A stretch of DNA of 64,000 nucleotides, from positions 121,163,842 through 121,227,841 of the forward strand of contig OX235270.1 in assembly GCA_944472135.2 (NCBI GenBank), given 5' to 3'. The stretch comes from Trichobilharzia regenti (taxonomy: Eukaryota > Platyhelminthes > Trematoda > Strigeidida > Schistosomatidae). The position numbers and the translations under genes were made by a program. Positions 23,267-35,289 of this stretch are shown here, piece after piece. The notes below the pieces were generated by a model that saw only the letters and a program-made list of their open reading frames with translations, was not told the DNA's origin and ran no database searches. How positions within the stretch are numbered: position 1 is the first letter of the stretch; the number at the start of each line of letters is the position of its first letter.

Positions 23267-24265
23267 ATGTCGTCCATGAAAGAATCCATTATGCAGCAAG
23301 TGGCTCCACGTAGTGTAAGAGCGATTTCGAGGGGCAAGTTATCTATAATCGGTGTTGGGGCAGTTGGAATGGCGATCGCGTATTCTGCGGTTAATATTGC
23401 TGGCGAAATGGCACTTATTGATATGCAGAAAAACAAAGTCAAAGGTGAAATTTTGGACTTACAGCATGGCCAACAATTTTCCAAAAAGTGTAAAATTGTT
23501 GGTGGAACAGATTATAAGTATTCCTCTGACTCAGATATGGTGGTAATTACAGCCGGTGCAAGACAGAGCGAAGGTGAGTCACGACTTAATTTGGTTCAGC
23601 GCAACGTGGAAATTTTCAAATCTATAATTCCTAATGTTGTCAAATACAGTCCGAATAGCGTAATTGTGGTTGTTTCAAATCCAGTTGATATCTTAACTTA
23701 CGTTGCACAAAAGTTAAGTGGATTTCCTACTTACAGAGTAATGGGAACTGGAACAATGCTGGATTCTGCAAGATTCAGATTCCTCTTAGGACAAAAATTA
23801 GGAGTTTCCGTTGATTCAATTAATGGCTACGTAATCGGTGAACATGGTGACTCCAGTGTTCCGGTTTGGAGCAATGTCAACGTTGGTGGAGTTCGTTTAG
23901 CATGTGTGAATCCGGACATTGGAAGTCAAAAGGATCCTGAAAAGTTTGAAGAAGTACATAAGCAAGTTGTTCGGAGCGCCTATGACATAATACGCCTAAA
24001 AGGTTATACTTCTTGGGCCATAGGACTCACTTGCCAGTCACTTTGTAATTCAATACTTTATAATATTCAGGCAATTTACCCACTCTCGACGTACGTAAAA
24101 GGAATCCATGGAATAGAAGAAGATGTTTATCTGAGTCTTCCATGTCTAGTAAATTCGGCTGGTATAAGTCACGTAATCCCACAACGACTCAGTTCTGACG
24201 AGATCTCCAAGCTTAAAAACAGTGCCACTACTTTGAATAATATTATAGAAGGAATCAAGTGGTAA
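23267..24265 (+). CDS. L-lactate dehydrogenase, copy 2
   Basis: This second 332-residue L-lactate dehydrogenase gene encodes a protein identical to copy 1, with the same catalytic set (Gln100, Arg106, Asn138, Asp166, Arg169, His193, Thr248) and the same unusual Ser101 and Met164. I saw no nucleotide difference between the two coding regions. The TATA-like box and about 2.8 kb of upstream sequence are also shared, so if copy 1 is expressed from local signals, copy 2 should be too. The pair could be a true recent gene duplication, a pair kept alike by gene conversion, or two haplotypes wrongly placed in series by an assembler. The third option is less likely because the junction between the units is inside a diverged retroelement piece. 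Confidence 0.95.
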   Translation: MSSMKESIMQQVAPRSVRAISRGKLSIIGVGAVGMAIAYSAVNIAGEMALIDMQKNKVKGEILDLQHGQQFSKKCKIVGGTDYKYSSDSDMVVITAGARQSEGESRLNLVQRNVEIFKSIIPNVVKYSPNSVIVVVSNPVDILTYVAQKLSGFPTYRVMGTGTMLDSARFRFLLGQKLGVSVDSINGYVIGEHGDSSVPVWSNVNVGGVRLACVNPDIGSQKDPEKFEEVHKQVVRSAYDIIRLKGYTSWAIGLTCQSLCNSILYNIQAIYPLSTYVKGIHGIEEDVYLSLPCLVNSAGISHVIPQRLSSDEISKLKNSATTLNNIIEGIKW

Positions 24266-25893
24266 GCTAACCACAATGATGGACAGAAAAAGTGCTGGAA
24301 ATCAAATAATATCATCGATTTGGCTTTCAAGTGCCAAATGTATCTTTGTTTCTTTTCTCATCGACTGGATTAAATGGATATCCAAAAGTTTTTTGTCTTT
24401 TTTATTTTAGCTGATTGGGTGGGAACATTAAAAAGATTGGAGATATTCCTCAAAACTTGTTATAAAATAACTTTATTTGAAATACTTGCCTTTTTAATAT
24501 TCAGTAAAACCTCTGATGGGAAAATAACGGCAAAACTGGATATCTCAGGAAAATAATCCCATGATTTTCGCGTTCCCAAAGTGCGTTTGAAGTCATGTAG
24601 TAAATACCTTAAATCAAACGTATATCTGAGCCTGTTAGCATGCGTAATTAGTTTACAAACACAGTTGCACAAGTGTGGTACACTTCTTACTCTGTTAGCT
24701 TAGTTACCCAAATTCAAATAGAAAATAAAATACCAAATCAGCTTAGTTACGGGAAGAATATATTAAAGTTTCGTCACTTGGGTTTACAAAGATCCAAAAA
24801 TCCACAATAAACGTAATAGACTCCGGAGGCGCTGCGGGAAGACTGCTCCAGTACTAATTCTCCAATGTTGACGTTGCCGGAGGTCGACCAAAGTACGTAG
24901 GAAGAACTACGGTGCTCCTGCAAAAATTTGAGATAGAAAGCAGGTGATTAAAATTGATCGACGGCAGTTAAGATGGTGGAGAAGACGGAGAGTCGAAGGC
25001 AGAACTATATATTTATTCAAAACCAGAGGTAAAAATCAAAGTACAGAGTTTATGGTTAAAACAAAGTGATGTACAATATGTTCATTTCTTACATAGTAGT
25101 AAAATTTGGATAAGTTTATTTTTGAGGACTCCACAGAAGTCAGTGAGAAGTCACACTTAGAAATATAGGTTAAGCAAACGATAGATAAGTAAATTTGTTC
25201 TTTTAGTAAAACATGTATTAAGACAAACAGGTTTCGTTGCTATACTCCATTATAAGTTGCAACCATACCGTTATAAAATTAAAAATATTTTGATACTAAT
25301 TTAAAATTTGGTTGCTTTTCCAAACAACTGCGTGAATTTCCACTCATTATCCACCTTTAAAAGTGTAAGGTAAATATTAATGAATAAGCGTTCTCTAAAG
25401 TCCATAAAATACAACCAATTTCTTAGCACTTAACAATAAAAGCTTTTTATAAACGCGTTTACGAACAGAAAGCTACTGTGAGGACAAAAATATTCACCTG
25501 GAGCTTCTTCCAATATTGCCACATTATTACCCTTTTAATCATTCTAGGTTTGAAATATCCTGCTTTACTAACCTGATTGTTAGTATGATTATTACTTTAG
25601 AACTGTGAAGGTTACCTTTTTATTGCTGTAGTGTTAAACCACACTTTGAACGTAACATATTTTTAATACATGTATGATTAAGAGATTTACTGTTGTTAAT
25701 GGAAGATAACTTCGTTTTCACAGTCATTCCATGCTATTCGGTAAATCATAATATCTTTCCTAGCTAGGACTATCAGGTCACTGAGCCAAAAAAGGCTTCT
25801 CTAGGAGAGTTGGTTAGTGTAAATGCCACCCTGATTCCAGCCTCATTGAGAATACTACGCAGGACTGCTGACGTTCATTCTTTATACAGCAGT
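24266..25893. other. Downstream of LDH copy 2, no gene seen
   Basis: Duplicate of 11994-13619. Differences from copy 1 begin near 25752 with a 2-bp insertion, followed by two substitutions before 25830. Confidence 0.5.
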
Positions 25894-26660
25894 GCTACAG
25901 AGGCTTTGAATTCTATTTTTTTCATCACTTTTATTCCTAGTCTTAGTTTTTCTGTGGATCTTCATATGTTTCTGAATAAATTCTAATGGGTAGATATTCA
26001 CTAGTAATATTTCCTCTATTTAATTAATTCCGTTATTTATATCTTCTGGTCTACTAGTTAGGCTCTTGGTTCGATTGTACAGACATTCAACTAAACTCAT
26101 CTTTACAGATTCTAGGTGGGATGAATTAAAGTCTGAGTATTTATTAGTGTGTCGGTTTCCTATAAATTCTATTATCTAATCTACCGTCTCGTTTTCGTCT
26201 TATTGTACAGTCTAGCATAACTAACTCACCCTGTTCGTTTCCTAACTCAGAAATGAACTGGATTCCGTCTACTACTGAGTTTACATATGTGAAAAAATGA
26301 GCGATATGTTCAGATTTCAACACGGTTGATGCATCATCCGCATGTCTCCATCATAGTCTAAAGGCAGGATTAAGCTTTCGAAGAGCTTTATGTTACCAGC
26401 TATTCACGACTACGTCTGCAACTATCGGGGATATTGATGATTCCATTGCCACCTCATTCGTTTGTTTATTTAGTTTATTTTGAAATTTGAATGCAGTGAA
26501 CATTAGGCGTAACTGAACACCTAATATGATTTCATCTGTCCAGAGCTTAGCCATATTTTTGAGTTCAGGATCAATGTTCAGTTCATTCCTAACTGCCTTC
26601 AGAGCTTTACTGATGAGAATATTAGTGTGAAAACTGGTTATGCCGAAACTAATCATTTTA
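25894..26660 (-). pseudogene. Penelope-like reverse transcriptase remnant, copy 2
   Basis: Duplicate of 14394-15160, with the same HADD in place of YVDD and the same stops. Its left edge is the point where copy 1 carries the extra 774 bp. Confidence 0.8.
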
Positions 26661-29600
26661 TGATATTTTTTAGATATATTCTAGGTTCTGTTTCATTCCG
26701 TAGGCATGAGTTAGCCCAGAATGTGAGTTATCTGTAATGAGGAAAACAATTCATGATATACATCATCCAAATAAATTTCTCAATCAGCTGCTCTTCCCAT
26801 TTAAAAATCCTGTTTCGCACTTGGTATGCTTTTACTCATTTGGATTTCAGCAAATTCAAGCGACTAGACTAAAATGGACGAAATAGTGTTTTCTGAGTGA
26901 ATCAACTAGAAACAAAGAAGGAAATATCATCAAAGTATGCAAAGATTGACCAAAACAGGACTAAAAATAGATGTGTGTTGTTTCAGTTGTCTAACAGAAG
27001 GACTAGAAAAAATGAGGTATAATACCCTTTAGTACGTGAAATTTAATGTATTGTTTACATTCACTCTGAATATAATGGTCTGTATTTTAGGATAAAATCA
27101 ACACTGAAAAGAAAATAAATATTCGAACGTGCATCCAATCTCATTTTTGTTTTGTAAACACCAATTACAATCGTCTGTGTACTTGATAAACAGTTTAACG
27201 TGAAATATCTTAACCGATGTTTTCGATGCGCTTGTTCACAGCTAAGCAAACACAGATTTTCATAAATGTAAGAACAAAAGAAAGGGAATAAGTTTTGACC
27301 CATTACAGTATCCGGTCGATAAAGTCATTAAATATGATAAGATATAACGTGTTACATCTATTTTTAGTGTCTACGGGCATTTTGGAAATGCATATCCTCG
27401 AAGCTAGCAAGTTTGGAAAGCCCCGTTTATTACTGAGTTTCTAAGCAACGTTAAATTTCACTGGAAAGATTAATGATGACAGAAACAAAAGTAATAATGC
27501 AACGGCTGAACACAAGAGTGGTTGGCATTGGGATGTTTATTTGCAGGTCGGTACACACTTACAGGGAAATTGTGCATACTACGAGTTAAAATCTTCATTT
27601 GTACAAATCTACTATGTTAATCGACTTCTATCCTTCGTGTTGTGTTTCTCTGTCTTCTTTACATATCTCCCATGTTTCGCTACAATGCTGGTGGATTCCC
27701 TATCTTTGACTTCAAGTCTATCTCTCCGCTATTAGGGATTTTTATACAGATGAACATCTCTTTATATGCTACTGGTAAATCTTGTCAGTAGGAAAGTGAA
27801 AAGAATACCGAAGAGAAAAACGAATTTTTGACCTAATAATTGTAACAATAAATTATCATAAGACCCTAGTATTAAAGAGATATGGGTTTTATGACTGGGA
27901 GTTTCAAAACAAGATGGTGATATAAAAATGTTTGTTGTATCACAACGAAAATGTTTTACACAAATCGACGAGGCCATGTGACCACTGAAAGTTAAGAAGA
28001 GTCGGACACATTTTGTTTTCTGTTTTACCAGTGTAAGTGAAATATCCTGCGACCGAAACGGAGGTCAATGTAGCCGGGTTAAAAGCCGGTAGAAATACCA
28101 CTCAACTGCTGGATGGGATTCACTAAAGGACGAGTTCGATCTTCTACAAAATGATTGAAAATCTTTCACTCTTTCTACTGTTAATTCAAATTTTCCATAG
28201 TTTTGCTAATCTGTGATCCAATAATATATATATATATATATATATATCAACACCAAAGAATCTAAAATTAAACAGGTACCTAAAATCACTGGAATACCAT
28301 TCATTGCCTAAAGTTGGGATTGTATACGTTTTAGGCTTTTCATTGTGTGTGTGTGTCAACAATAACCTTATGTATGCTCGATATCGTCTGGTTTACTGGC
28401 TAAACCTAAAAGATAATCAGGAGTGCCACCAAAATATCCAGTATCATATCTTCTTGGCCTAGTGGAAACAAACCTAACAGAAATAATTCCCCTCTCAAAT
28501 CATTTACTATATTATTGTATTCACGGGCATTTCACCTGAATAACAAAATAAAACTTTCTAATGCACTGTCACCAGAAGCAAGTATGAAATCATCTTGTGT
28601 AGTGATTACTAATATTCTGATTTCTGTCTGACCATTTCTATCAAAAACGTTATTCATAAAATTTGTGCTCATAAGACCTTTATTTCCACACCTAGCTTCG
28701 TTTCCCTTGAAGGGATACCTCGGTCAACATTCAAGTATATGAGTGGAAACCCCACGTTATCCAGACACGCATAAAGTAGAAAATCTTCTGAACGTTTCAC
28801 GTAACGACTTGAGAATGATTAACGGGCATTTCTGATCTCCTAAACACCTTGGGAGGTTATTGGCTACTGAAATCTCTTCTCCTCCAAACTAAGCAGAATA
28901 TAACACAAGCACGACCTCTCGTCACCCATGAAACAATAGTTTTGAAGCACGGAAGTGTGCTTTTTCGTCCAATATGGATGAGGAAATGGTTGCTCAAGTT
29001 GTTGGACATGAAGTGGTTCCATTTATTTTCCAACTCTCGTAGAAATAACACATGCGTAATGTAGAAGTCAAAGATGATGTTTTCACAGAAATGGGACAGT
29101 TAGGTGACAAAATCATAAAGCTTTACGACCTGAGGTGACTTAGAAATTTTTAACATATGCTGCACACACTCCATATCGAACCATGTGATGCAAACACCAC
29201 AAGGCTATTCTTTAGCCTCTTCTTTCACATCCATTATTAGCTGTATTTTGTTGAATTTATTATTTGGATTTCCCGTTGATTAGTTGTTTTCAACTGAAAT
29301 GTTTAGTATCCATAGACACACTGACTCCTAACACGTTTACTTCAACCGTGACTTAAAGATAACATGGTTCAAATGTCTAACTAGTTTTACATAGTAGAAA
29401 CAATCACACTTCATTAATAGTTTTAAAGGATTATTGTTGCCATAATGCACGATTCTGTTAATTAATGATTTTGGGGCACATTAGTCAATTTATCAAGTCA
29501 TATTTCTTCTTTTATTATGTTCATGATATGGAACTCACTAGCCAGATTCTGTTGTAAAACTATTTACAGTCAAAATGTTCTATTTAAACAGAAAATATAA

Positions 29601-30545
29601 TGTTTTCGTCTTTCTAATAGTATGCCACAGGCATTTCGGATATGTCACAATAAGTGGTAAACACACTTGAAATTTACCATTTGAACCAGTGAGATTATTT
29701 CAGTCAGATTTATTAGAATAGGCTAGTAAAAACGACTCAATGAAGTCGGAAGAGCAGACATTATTTAAAATGCAATTTTCAGATATATTCAGTAATGTAT
29801 TTTCACACACAATGAACAGTTTGAAAGTAAATACTGTGACTTAATATAAGACTATAGAAAATCATCGTGTACAAGGAGTACAAAAACGGAAAGAATACAC
29901 ATGATGGATTTAACCAATAGACGTTACCAACTACTACCAAAATCTGATAAATAGCAATCAACTTGAAGTGCAATAACAGTCGATAAGACCGGTTGAATAA
30001 ATTACTAATATAAGACAGAAAGATCATCTAATCTTGTTGTTATTGATCGGTAGATTTGTAATCTCATCTAATTATTTCAGTAGTTTCCAGTTGGGAATTA
30101 CATCAGCGGGGACAACAGTACAGTGAAAGATTGCTTCCAAAAATTTGTCACATCTTCATCAGTCCACACTGTTGCTTCATGCGTAACTAATCCGAAAAAA
30201 GCACATGAAGGACCAAGACTATGTAATAAACACACCAGAAAGTAATTAATGTCATAAGAAATTACGACTAAAAGAAATATAGAAAGATTACTTTGCTTTT
30301 CATCACAGGACTTGTTTATGTCTCTATTTCGATCATCATAGCAGCCGTTTAGTTTTTATAACAGATTAATAGTTCGATAAACAATACTCGTTATCTGTTC
30401 GGTATATAATTCAGAGCTGATTTCACTAACACAATGTATAAAAATAGAACAGGATATATAATCTCATATCTGAATGACCATCAGTTGCTCATACTTACAT
30501 CTAAGTGGTCACATAACTTTCAGTGGAAATATAGTTTAGTTGTAT
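26661..30545. other. Long stretch without a recognised gene, copy 2
   Basis: Duplicate of 15161-19038. Scattered substitutions occur (for example near 27846, 28002, 28317, 29254, 29391 and 29432). The TA microsatellite near 28225 is 8 bp longer than in copy 1. Confidence 0.6.
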
Positions 30546-30763
30546 ACAGGATTTCATCATGAGCCGACATCGGTTAGAGAACCATTCGAAAATCTGGGAG
30601 TACTGGACAGCTAGTTCGTCGTAGTTTCTGACTTTTCAACACTAAACAACAGCCTCGGCTGGAAGCCAGAATTCTCAGATTTTCCTATGGTTCTCTAACC
30701 TATGTGAGCTCATGATGAAATCCTCTAACTAATCAGTCAAACCCAAAGAAACCAATAATGGAA
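30546..30763. mobile_element. Foldback SINE-like retroposon, copy 2
   Basis: Duplicate of 19039-19256, with the same 15-bp target repeats at 30531-30545 and 30764-30778. The insertion therefore predates the duplication. Confidence 0.85.
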
Positions 30764-30778
30764 TAGTTTAGTTGTATT

Positions 30779-31766
30779 TAGTCTATGCATACTTGTTTAT
30801 TATAATATGTTTCTCATTTATTGAAGAACTGTGTTGTTTACATAAACGCTACTGTGTTATTTATTTTTGTTTGCCTCAAACTCGGATAAACTGTGTAAAC
30901 ACTTTTCATTTGAGGTTCAGTATTATTCAGGCTTTTAAAAAAAACATAATCCCTTAATAATTTGTTCCTGTTTTGTATCCTTACTAGAAAACGCTATTAC
31001 TTTGTGTGGTTGTTTTCTATTAAAAGTTCTCTTTCTCAGATATTATGCCATATGCTCAATAATGTACTCAGTGTCATAGCATTTATTTAATGATGTCTTT
31101 TCATTGTATTCATTAGGTTAATAAATGTTCGGATGCACTTTGCTATAAACATCGCTATCATTGTCAATCGCTTTCATATCATCTGATAAAGTAGGTCAAT
31201 AAACTGCGAATAAGGGAAAATGTAGTGAATGAAGAATTAATCATGCTATATAGAAATAATATGAAGTCTAATTCAGTGTACTAGCCAGATGCACAGTAAT
31301 ATATTTTCCATTTGTTGTAAATACACAATGAAACGAATGGTGAAGAATAGTTCTAATGAGTATTCAATCTCCCTAGAATTCTGCATTATTCACAATAGTG
31401 TGTTTTTGAAAAACAGCGTGTCAGACATCCAATTATGTCTCAATATCCTTCGCATAATATTTAGGCATACAGATGCGACAGTCGTGGGATTAAAGTGTCT
31501 CTACAACAGAGGATGCTATGGTCATTCACGCATAGTTAAGCATTAATGAATGCAGATAGGGACTATGTCTTCTTCGTGATTTTCAAGACCTTGTTTATCT
31601 GTTGAATGATGAATGACCTCCCGTGTGTTTGCTTAGATTTTGCCCCTTCACTCGCCCACTACCATGCCTTCAGAAATAAACATCCCAAATTTACATACCA
31701 CTTCTATGTGAATACGCCTTATCAGTGATTAATTTGTGCAATTATTTTGATGGTACAATCAGTTAC
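30779..31766. other. End of duplication unit, copy 2; no gene seen
   Basis: Duplicate of 19272-20259. It is the most diverged end of the unit, with at least five substitutions between 31381 and 31755. Confidence 0.5.
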
Positions 31767-31913
31767 AAAAGGACCACAAATATCCCTAATTTTAGCAGAG
31801 GTTTCTATCGATAGTTGAGGAAATATGTCTTTTAATACGTATAATCCTACTTCAAAGATATGGTGTGGATATGTGAATGACACTTTCACAATTTTAATGT
31901 AATTCTTTTGGTG

Positions 31914-31987
31914 AAATGGAACAGTTAGGAGACAAAATCATAAAGTTTTTTGGCTGAGGTGACTTAGAAATTCATAACATATGCTGC
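31914..31987 (+). repeat. Third partial copy of duplication unit, part 1
   Basis: About 74 bp (AAATGGAACAGTTAGG through CATATGCTGC) match 17580-17655 and 29088-29162, with several differences in between. Confidence 0.75.
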
Positions 31988-32546
31988 TTACCGTCTATCT
32001 CATAGTGACATAGTCACATTAGTATCATTCAGTCATTAGAAATAGGATGAAGCGATCAAAGCATGGGATCACCCTATAAAGTCATTGAATGTTTCCATGA
32101 GGAGCATAAGGCAGCATACACTTGTTAATTGCAGTTCACACAAACACAATAACCTGTGGGTGAAGACTTCAGATGGAGTAACGAGAAGTGTAAAACAGTG
32201 GCCCAGCTCTTCTCATGCATAACCGTCCTCCAATTCGTAATATCGAATAGAACTACTGAGACTTCATTTTCCCCTTTTCTGCCAGAAGATTTTTTTAATT
32301 ACTTGATAATTTCGTAGATGTGTACTATATATTCTGGTTAAACTTACACACACTTTAATTTACACGTTTGCACATTCATGTTGCCTACATCAATTGTAAT
32401 TCTCTGTGTAGCTTTAATTAAATAACAGTGAACTACCAGGTTCACTCAAAGAGTTTACTGTGAAATTTGCATAAACCATATATATTTTAACAGGTTTGTG
32501 CGAAAAATACCTAGTGTTACTGTGTTCCTTGGCGATATTTACACCC
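31988..32546. other. Unrelated block inside third partial copy
   Basis: This 0.56-kb stretch interrupts the third partial copy between CATATGCTGC and the CTCGAAACAAGTGATTCAAA region. I see no gene or known repeat in it. Confidence 0.6.
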
Positions 32547-32845
32547 CACCTCGAAACAAGTGATTCAAACACCACAAGGCTATTCTTTAGCCTCTTCTTT
32601 CACACCCATTATTAGCTGTATTTTGTTGAATTTATTATTTGGATTTCCCGTTGATTAGTTGTTTTCAACTGAAATGTTTAGTATCCATAGTCACACTGAC
32701 TCCTAACACGTTTACTTCAACCGTGACTTAAAGATAACATGGTTCAAATGTCTAACTAGTTTTACATAGTAGAAACAATCACACTTCATTAATAGTTTTA
32801 AAGGATGATTGTTGCCATAATACACTATTTAGTTAATTATTGACT
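32547..32845 (+). repeat. Third partial copy of duplication unit, part 2
   Basis: About 300 bp match 17665-17960 and 29170-29468 closely. Where copies 1 and 2 differ, this copy agrees with copy 2 at two sites (TTGAATTTATT and ACATAGTAG) and with copy 1 at one (GGATGATTG), so it helps tell which states are older. Confidence 0.88.
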
Positions 32846-33088
32846 TCGAGACAGATAAATATTATTGTTATTGTTCCCTTGGGTTCCTAGTTCAACATAG
32901 GGCTTCAACTGCACATCTCCACTTTCTTCTGTCTTCCTTCTGCTTTACCTTTCATCTTCATCCATGTTAGTGCATACTATTTCAAATCCTCCTCACACGA
33001 CCTCCTCCATGTCACCCTTGCACTGATGTTCCACTCGCCGCTTCCCTTTCGGCCTGGTTCCACTCAAGAAATGGCCTGACGCGCGATG

Positions 33089-33503
33089 TCACCCAGCGGC
33101 CTCCTCAACGAGCGAGTGTCCGATCCATCTCCACTTTCTCCTACATATTTTTTGGGCGAACGCTTCTTGTTTTGTTTGTTTCCATAGTTTCTTGTTGGTG
33201 ACTCTTTCCGTCCCGGTCATCTGATCTTCAGTATAGAGAGAAGACAGTTGTTGATAAAGGTCTGTAACAGGCTGTTGGAAATATCCCTTGAGACCCGCCA
33301 AGTCACAAATTCTGATCCGTATGGAAGAACTGACTGACTTGACGTTTGTATTGAAAATCCGACTGAAATTTGTTGCCTATGCAGAGTGACGAAGATTTCC
33401 AGATTGGTTTCAGGTTGATGAATGTGTTTCTCGCCTTCCTGATTCTGGATTTGACATCCTCGTCCGTCCCGACTGCCTGCAGTTGAGACAATGCTCCCTC
33501 CAT
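33089..33503 (-). pseudogene. RTE C-terminal coding remnant
   Basis: Two frames carry GTDEDVKSRIRKARNTFINL and, further along, KKLWKQTKQEAFAQKICRRK with KWRWIGHSLVEE, the typical RTE C-terminus. A near-identical copy lies at 39760-40351. Confidence 0.75.
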
Positions 33504-33703
33504 TGATAAGTGAATGAAGTAACCTCTTTCAAATCCCTCCCGTTGATGATGATTTGCGCCAGATATTGCTATTTTTGTTGTTGTTGGTTGGTTATTTTCA
33601 TAACCTCCGCCTTGTCTACGTTCACCTAGAATCCTGTCTTTGCTGCTTCTTTGACCAGTTTGTCGCTTTTGAGTCTTTGATTTGTTAATAATATATCACT
33701 CTT

Positions 33704-33935
33704 TGATTGCATGGAACGATTCTGCTTTAGTATTGAATAATTTTTTTATTTTTTGATTGCAGCTTGATTCCGCACTGTATTTTTTGTTCAAGTATGGAAT
33801 TTTCAGCATGGATATCGGTAGCCCAAATATTGCAGGCCGACCATAGATATCAGTTGTAACTCGGCAGGGGATCGATCCTCGGAGCATGTGCATGGTCGGC
33901 GAGACTCCTAACCACTGTGCCACCCACGGACAATA
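33704..33935 (-). mobile_element. tRNA-headed SINE resembling Sm-alpha, copy 1
   Basis: On the - strand the element starts with a tRNA-like head: an A-box-like TGGCACAGTGGTTAGGAG near 33925 and a B-box-like GATCGATCCCC near 33870, spaced as in pol III promoters. The body then reads GATATC, a stem-forming segment and CCATGCTGA, and ends in an A-rich tail. The layout resembles the schistosome Sm-alpha SINE, whose body carries a hammerhead ribozyme. Here only the stem I-like part and CTGA are seen. Confidence 0.7.
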
Positions 33936-34563
33936 ATAATCCACAACAATGATCAGGTTTCATTCTTTCATCAGAATTTTTCCTGTTTCTCCTGTTTAGG
34001 GTTGACATTTTCTTGGCTATGTTTCTTTGTTTTCATCTTTGTTGATATGTTTTCCGATAGCATCTGGTTTATTTGGTAAAGTGATCATCGGACTTTCTTA
34101 CCTGTGATCCGTTCTGTTCCAGTTGACCGTGTGTTTCATAACTTTATTTCGCACTTCCTAGAACTCTTCTACACTCCTTTTTCAATGAGCTTTAGGTTGA
34201 ACCCAACTTTTCTGTTCATTGCCAGTCTTTGCACTAAGTCATCTTCTCTCTTTTGGTCCCTCCCTCTTCTATTATCTTTCATGTGCCCGGAAGGAGCCAC
34301 TGATTATTTCGCCTCTTATTCGTTGTTATCTGAGTGACGAGAGCAGATTATTGATTCTTCATTTCACATTTCGGAGAAACCATTTGCGTTCCATCTGCCC
34401 ATAGAGATACCTAAAACGTCTATGTCATATCTTCTGATCTCACTTGTATTCCGGACAGCGTGAAACACGATATGAACATGAAAAGTCCACATAAATAGTT
34501 TTGCTTTTGTCGAAGAAGACATGACTCGAAAAGGCCATCCAGAGTCAGTTCGTTTCTTCATTG

Positions 34564-34830
34564 TCAGCAAAGAACAAGTTTATTTTTTTTTACTTTTTTT
34601 CCTTGAAGTTTCTGCACCGACGAAACTAATTTTCCTTGATAGAATGAAATGAAATCTAACGGATCTGTTTTGATTAGATTTAACGGTAGCTTGAAACCAC
34701 ACAAACCACAGTTTCCCTTACGACCAATCGTTTCACTACCAGGATCACCAACATATAATCTATCTAAAGAGTTTTCCAGAAAATTAAAATACCTAACAAA
34801 ATCATAGGACCATTCTATCAATTCACCAAT
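34564..34830 (-). CDS. Candidate terminal exon of an unidentified host gene
   Basis: On the - strand a frame of 88 codons runs from a pyrimidine-poor but plausible acceptor (ending AAAAATTAG at 34831) to a TGA at 34564. It reads IGELIEWSYDFVRYFNFLEN, then LDRLYVGDPGSETIGRKGN, a CGLCGF cysteine pair, and a lysine-rich end. The composition looks like protein rather than noise. It abuts the RTE endonuclease start at 34570, so the element may have landed at its end. I do not recognise the family, and no partner exon was found upstream before the SINE at 34925. Confidence 0.3.
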   Translation of the reverse strand: MGELIEWSYDFVRYFNFLENSLDRLYVGDPGSETIGRKGNCGLCGFKLPLNLIKTDPLDFISFYQGKLVSSVQKLQGKKVKKNKLVLC

Positions 34831-34924
34831 CTAATTTTTAGAGAAAATAAAAGTCTTTTATAAGTAAATGACAATGAAACAATTGTTTTTATTCGATGTC
34901 ACGGCATTATGTAACTCAATTTTG

Positions 34925-35080
34925 ATTTTGATTTTTTATTACAGCCTGACGTTACTAGTGTGGAATTTTCAGCATGGATATCGGTAGCCAAAATTTTGCA
35001 GGCCGACCATGGATATCAGGTGTGCGTCGGCAGGGGATCGACCCTCGGACCATGTGCATGGTCGGCGAGAGCCCTTGAAT
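34925..35080 (-). mobile_element. Sm-alpha-like SINE, copy 2, head-truncated
   Basis: This matches the body of 33704-33935: B-box-like GATCGACCCTCGG near 35040, then GATATCCATGGTCGGCC and CCATGCTGAAAATTCC, with a TTTTGATTTTGATT tail. The A-box end is missing; sequence diverges after about 35075. Confidence 0.7.
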
Positions 35081-35289
35081 TGGTCCAGAACTAGCAACAA
35101 TTACTGTATAGCGATAAGAACACAAGAACGTAATGTTCAACTTGGATGCAGCTCATAGAACTGTGTCTTATAACATACTTCCAATTCAATAATCAAATAT
35201 ATGAACAGATCAAAAGAACACCAAAGGGATCAAGCATTTCAGGATTAGTGGCTGAAGTCGACATAAAAGATTAGAATTAATAGCTCTAC

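Larger units (their letters stand above)
20271..31766 (+). repeat. Tandem segmental duplication, copy 2
   Basis: This is the partner of 8000-20259, starting inside CR1 reverse transcriptase sequence and ending at the same ATCAGTTAC motif. The offset is 12272 bp through the LDH gene, 11500 bp after the 774-bp segment missing here, then 11508 and 11507 bp after small indels. After 31766 the sequence is unrelated to the CR1 element. Confidence 0.97.
32858..34580 (-). mobile_element. RTE-like element, internally deleted, with nested SINE
   Basis: On the - strand the order is: endonuclease start (34364-34570, with IRRYDIDVLGISMGRWN), the endonuclease-to-RT linker (about 34040-34330, which resembles 1750-2060), a SINE (33704-33935), then thumb and C-terminal sequence (32900-33690, with KWRWIGHSL). 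The catalytic reverse transcriptase core is absent. The 3' end has an ATT-rich tail at about 32866-32880. Confidence 0.75.
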
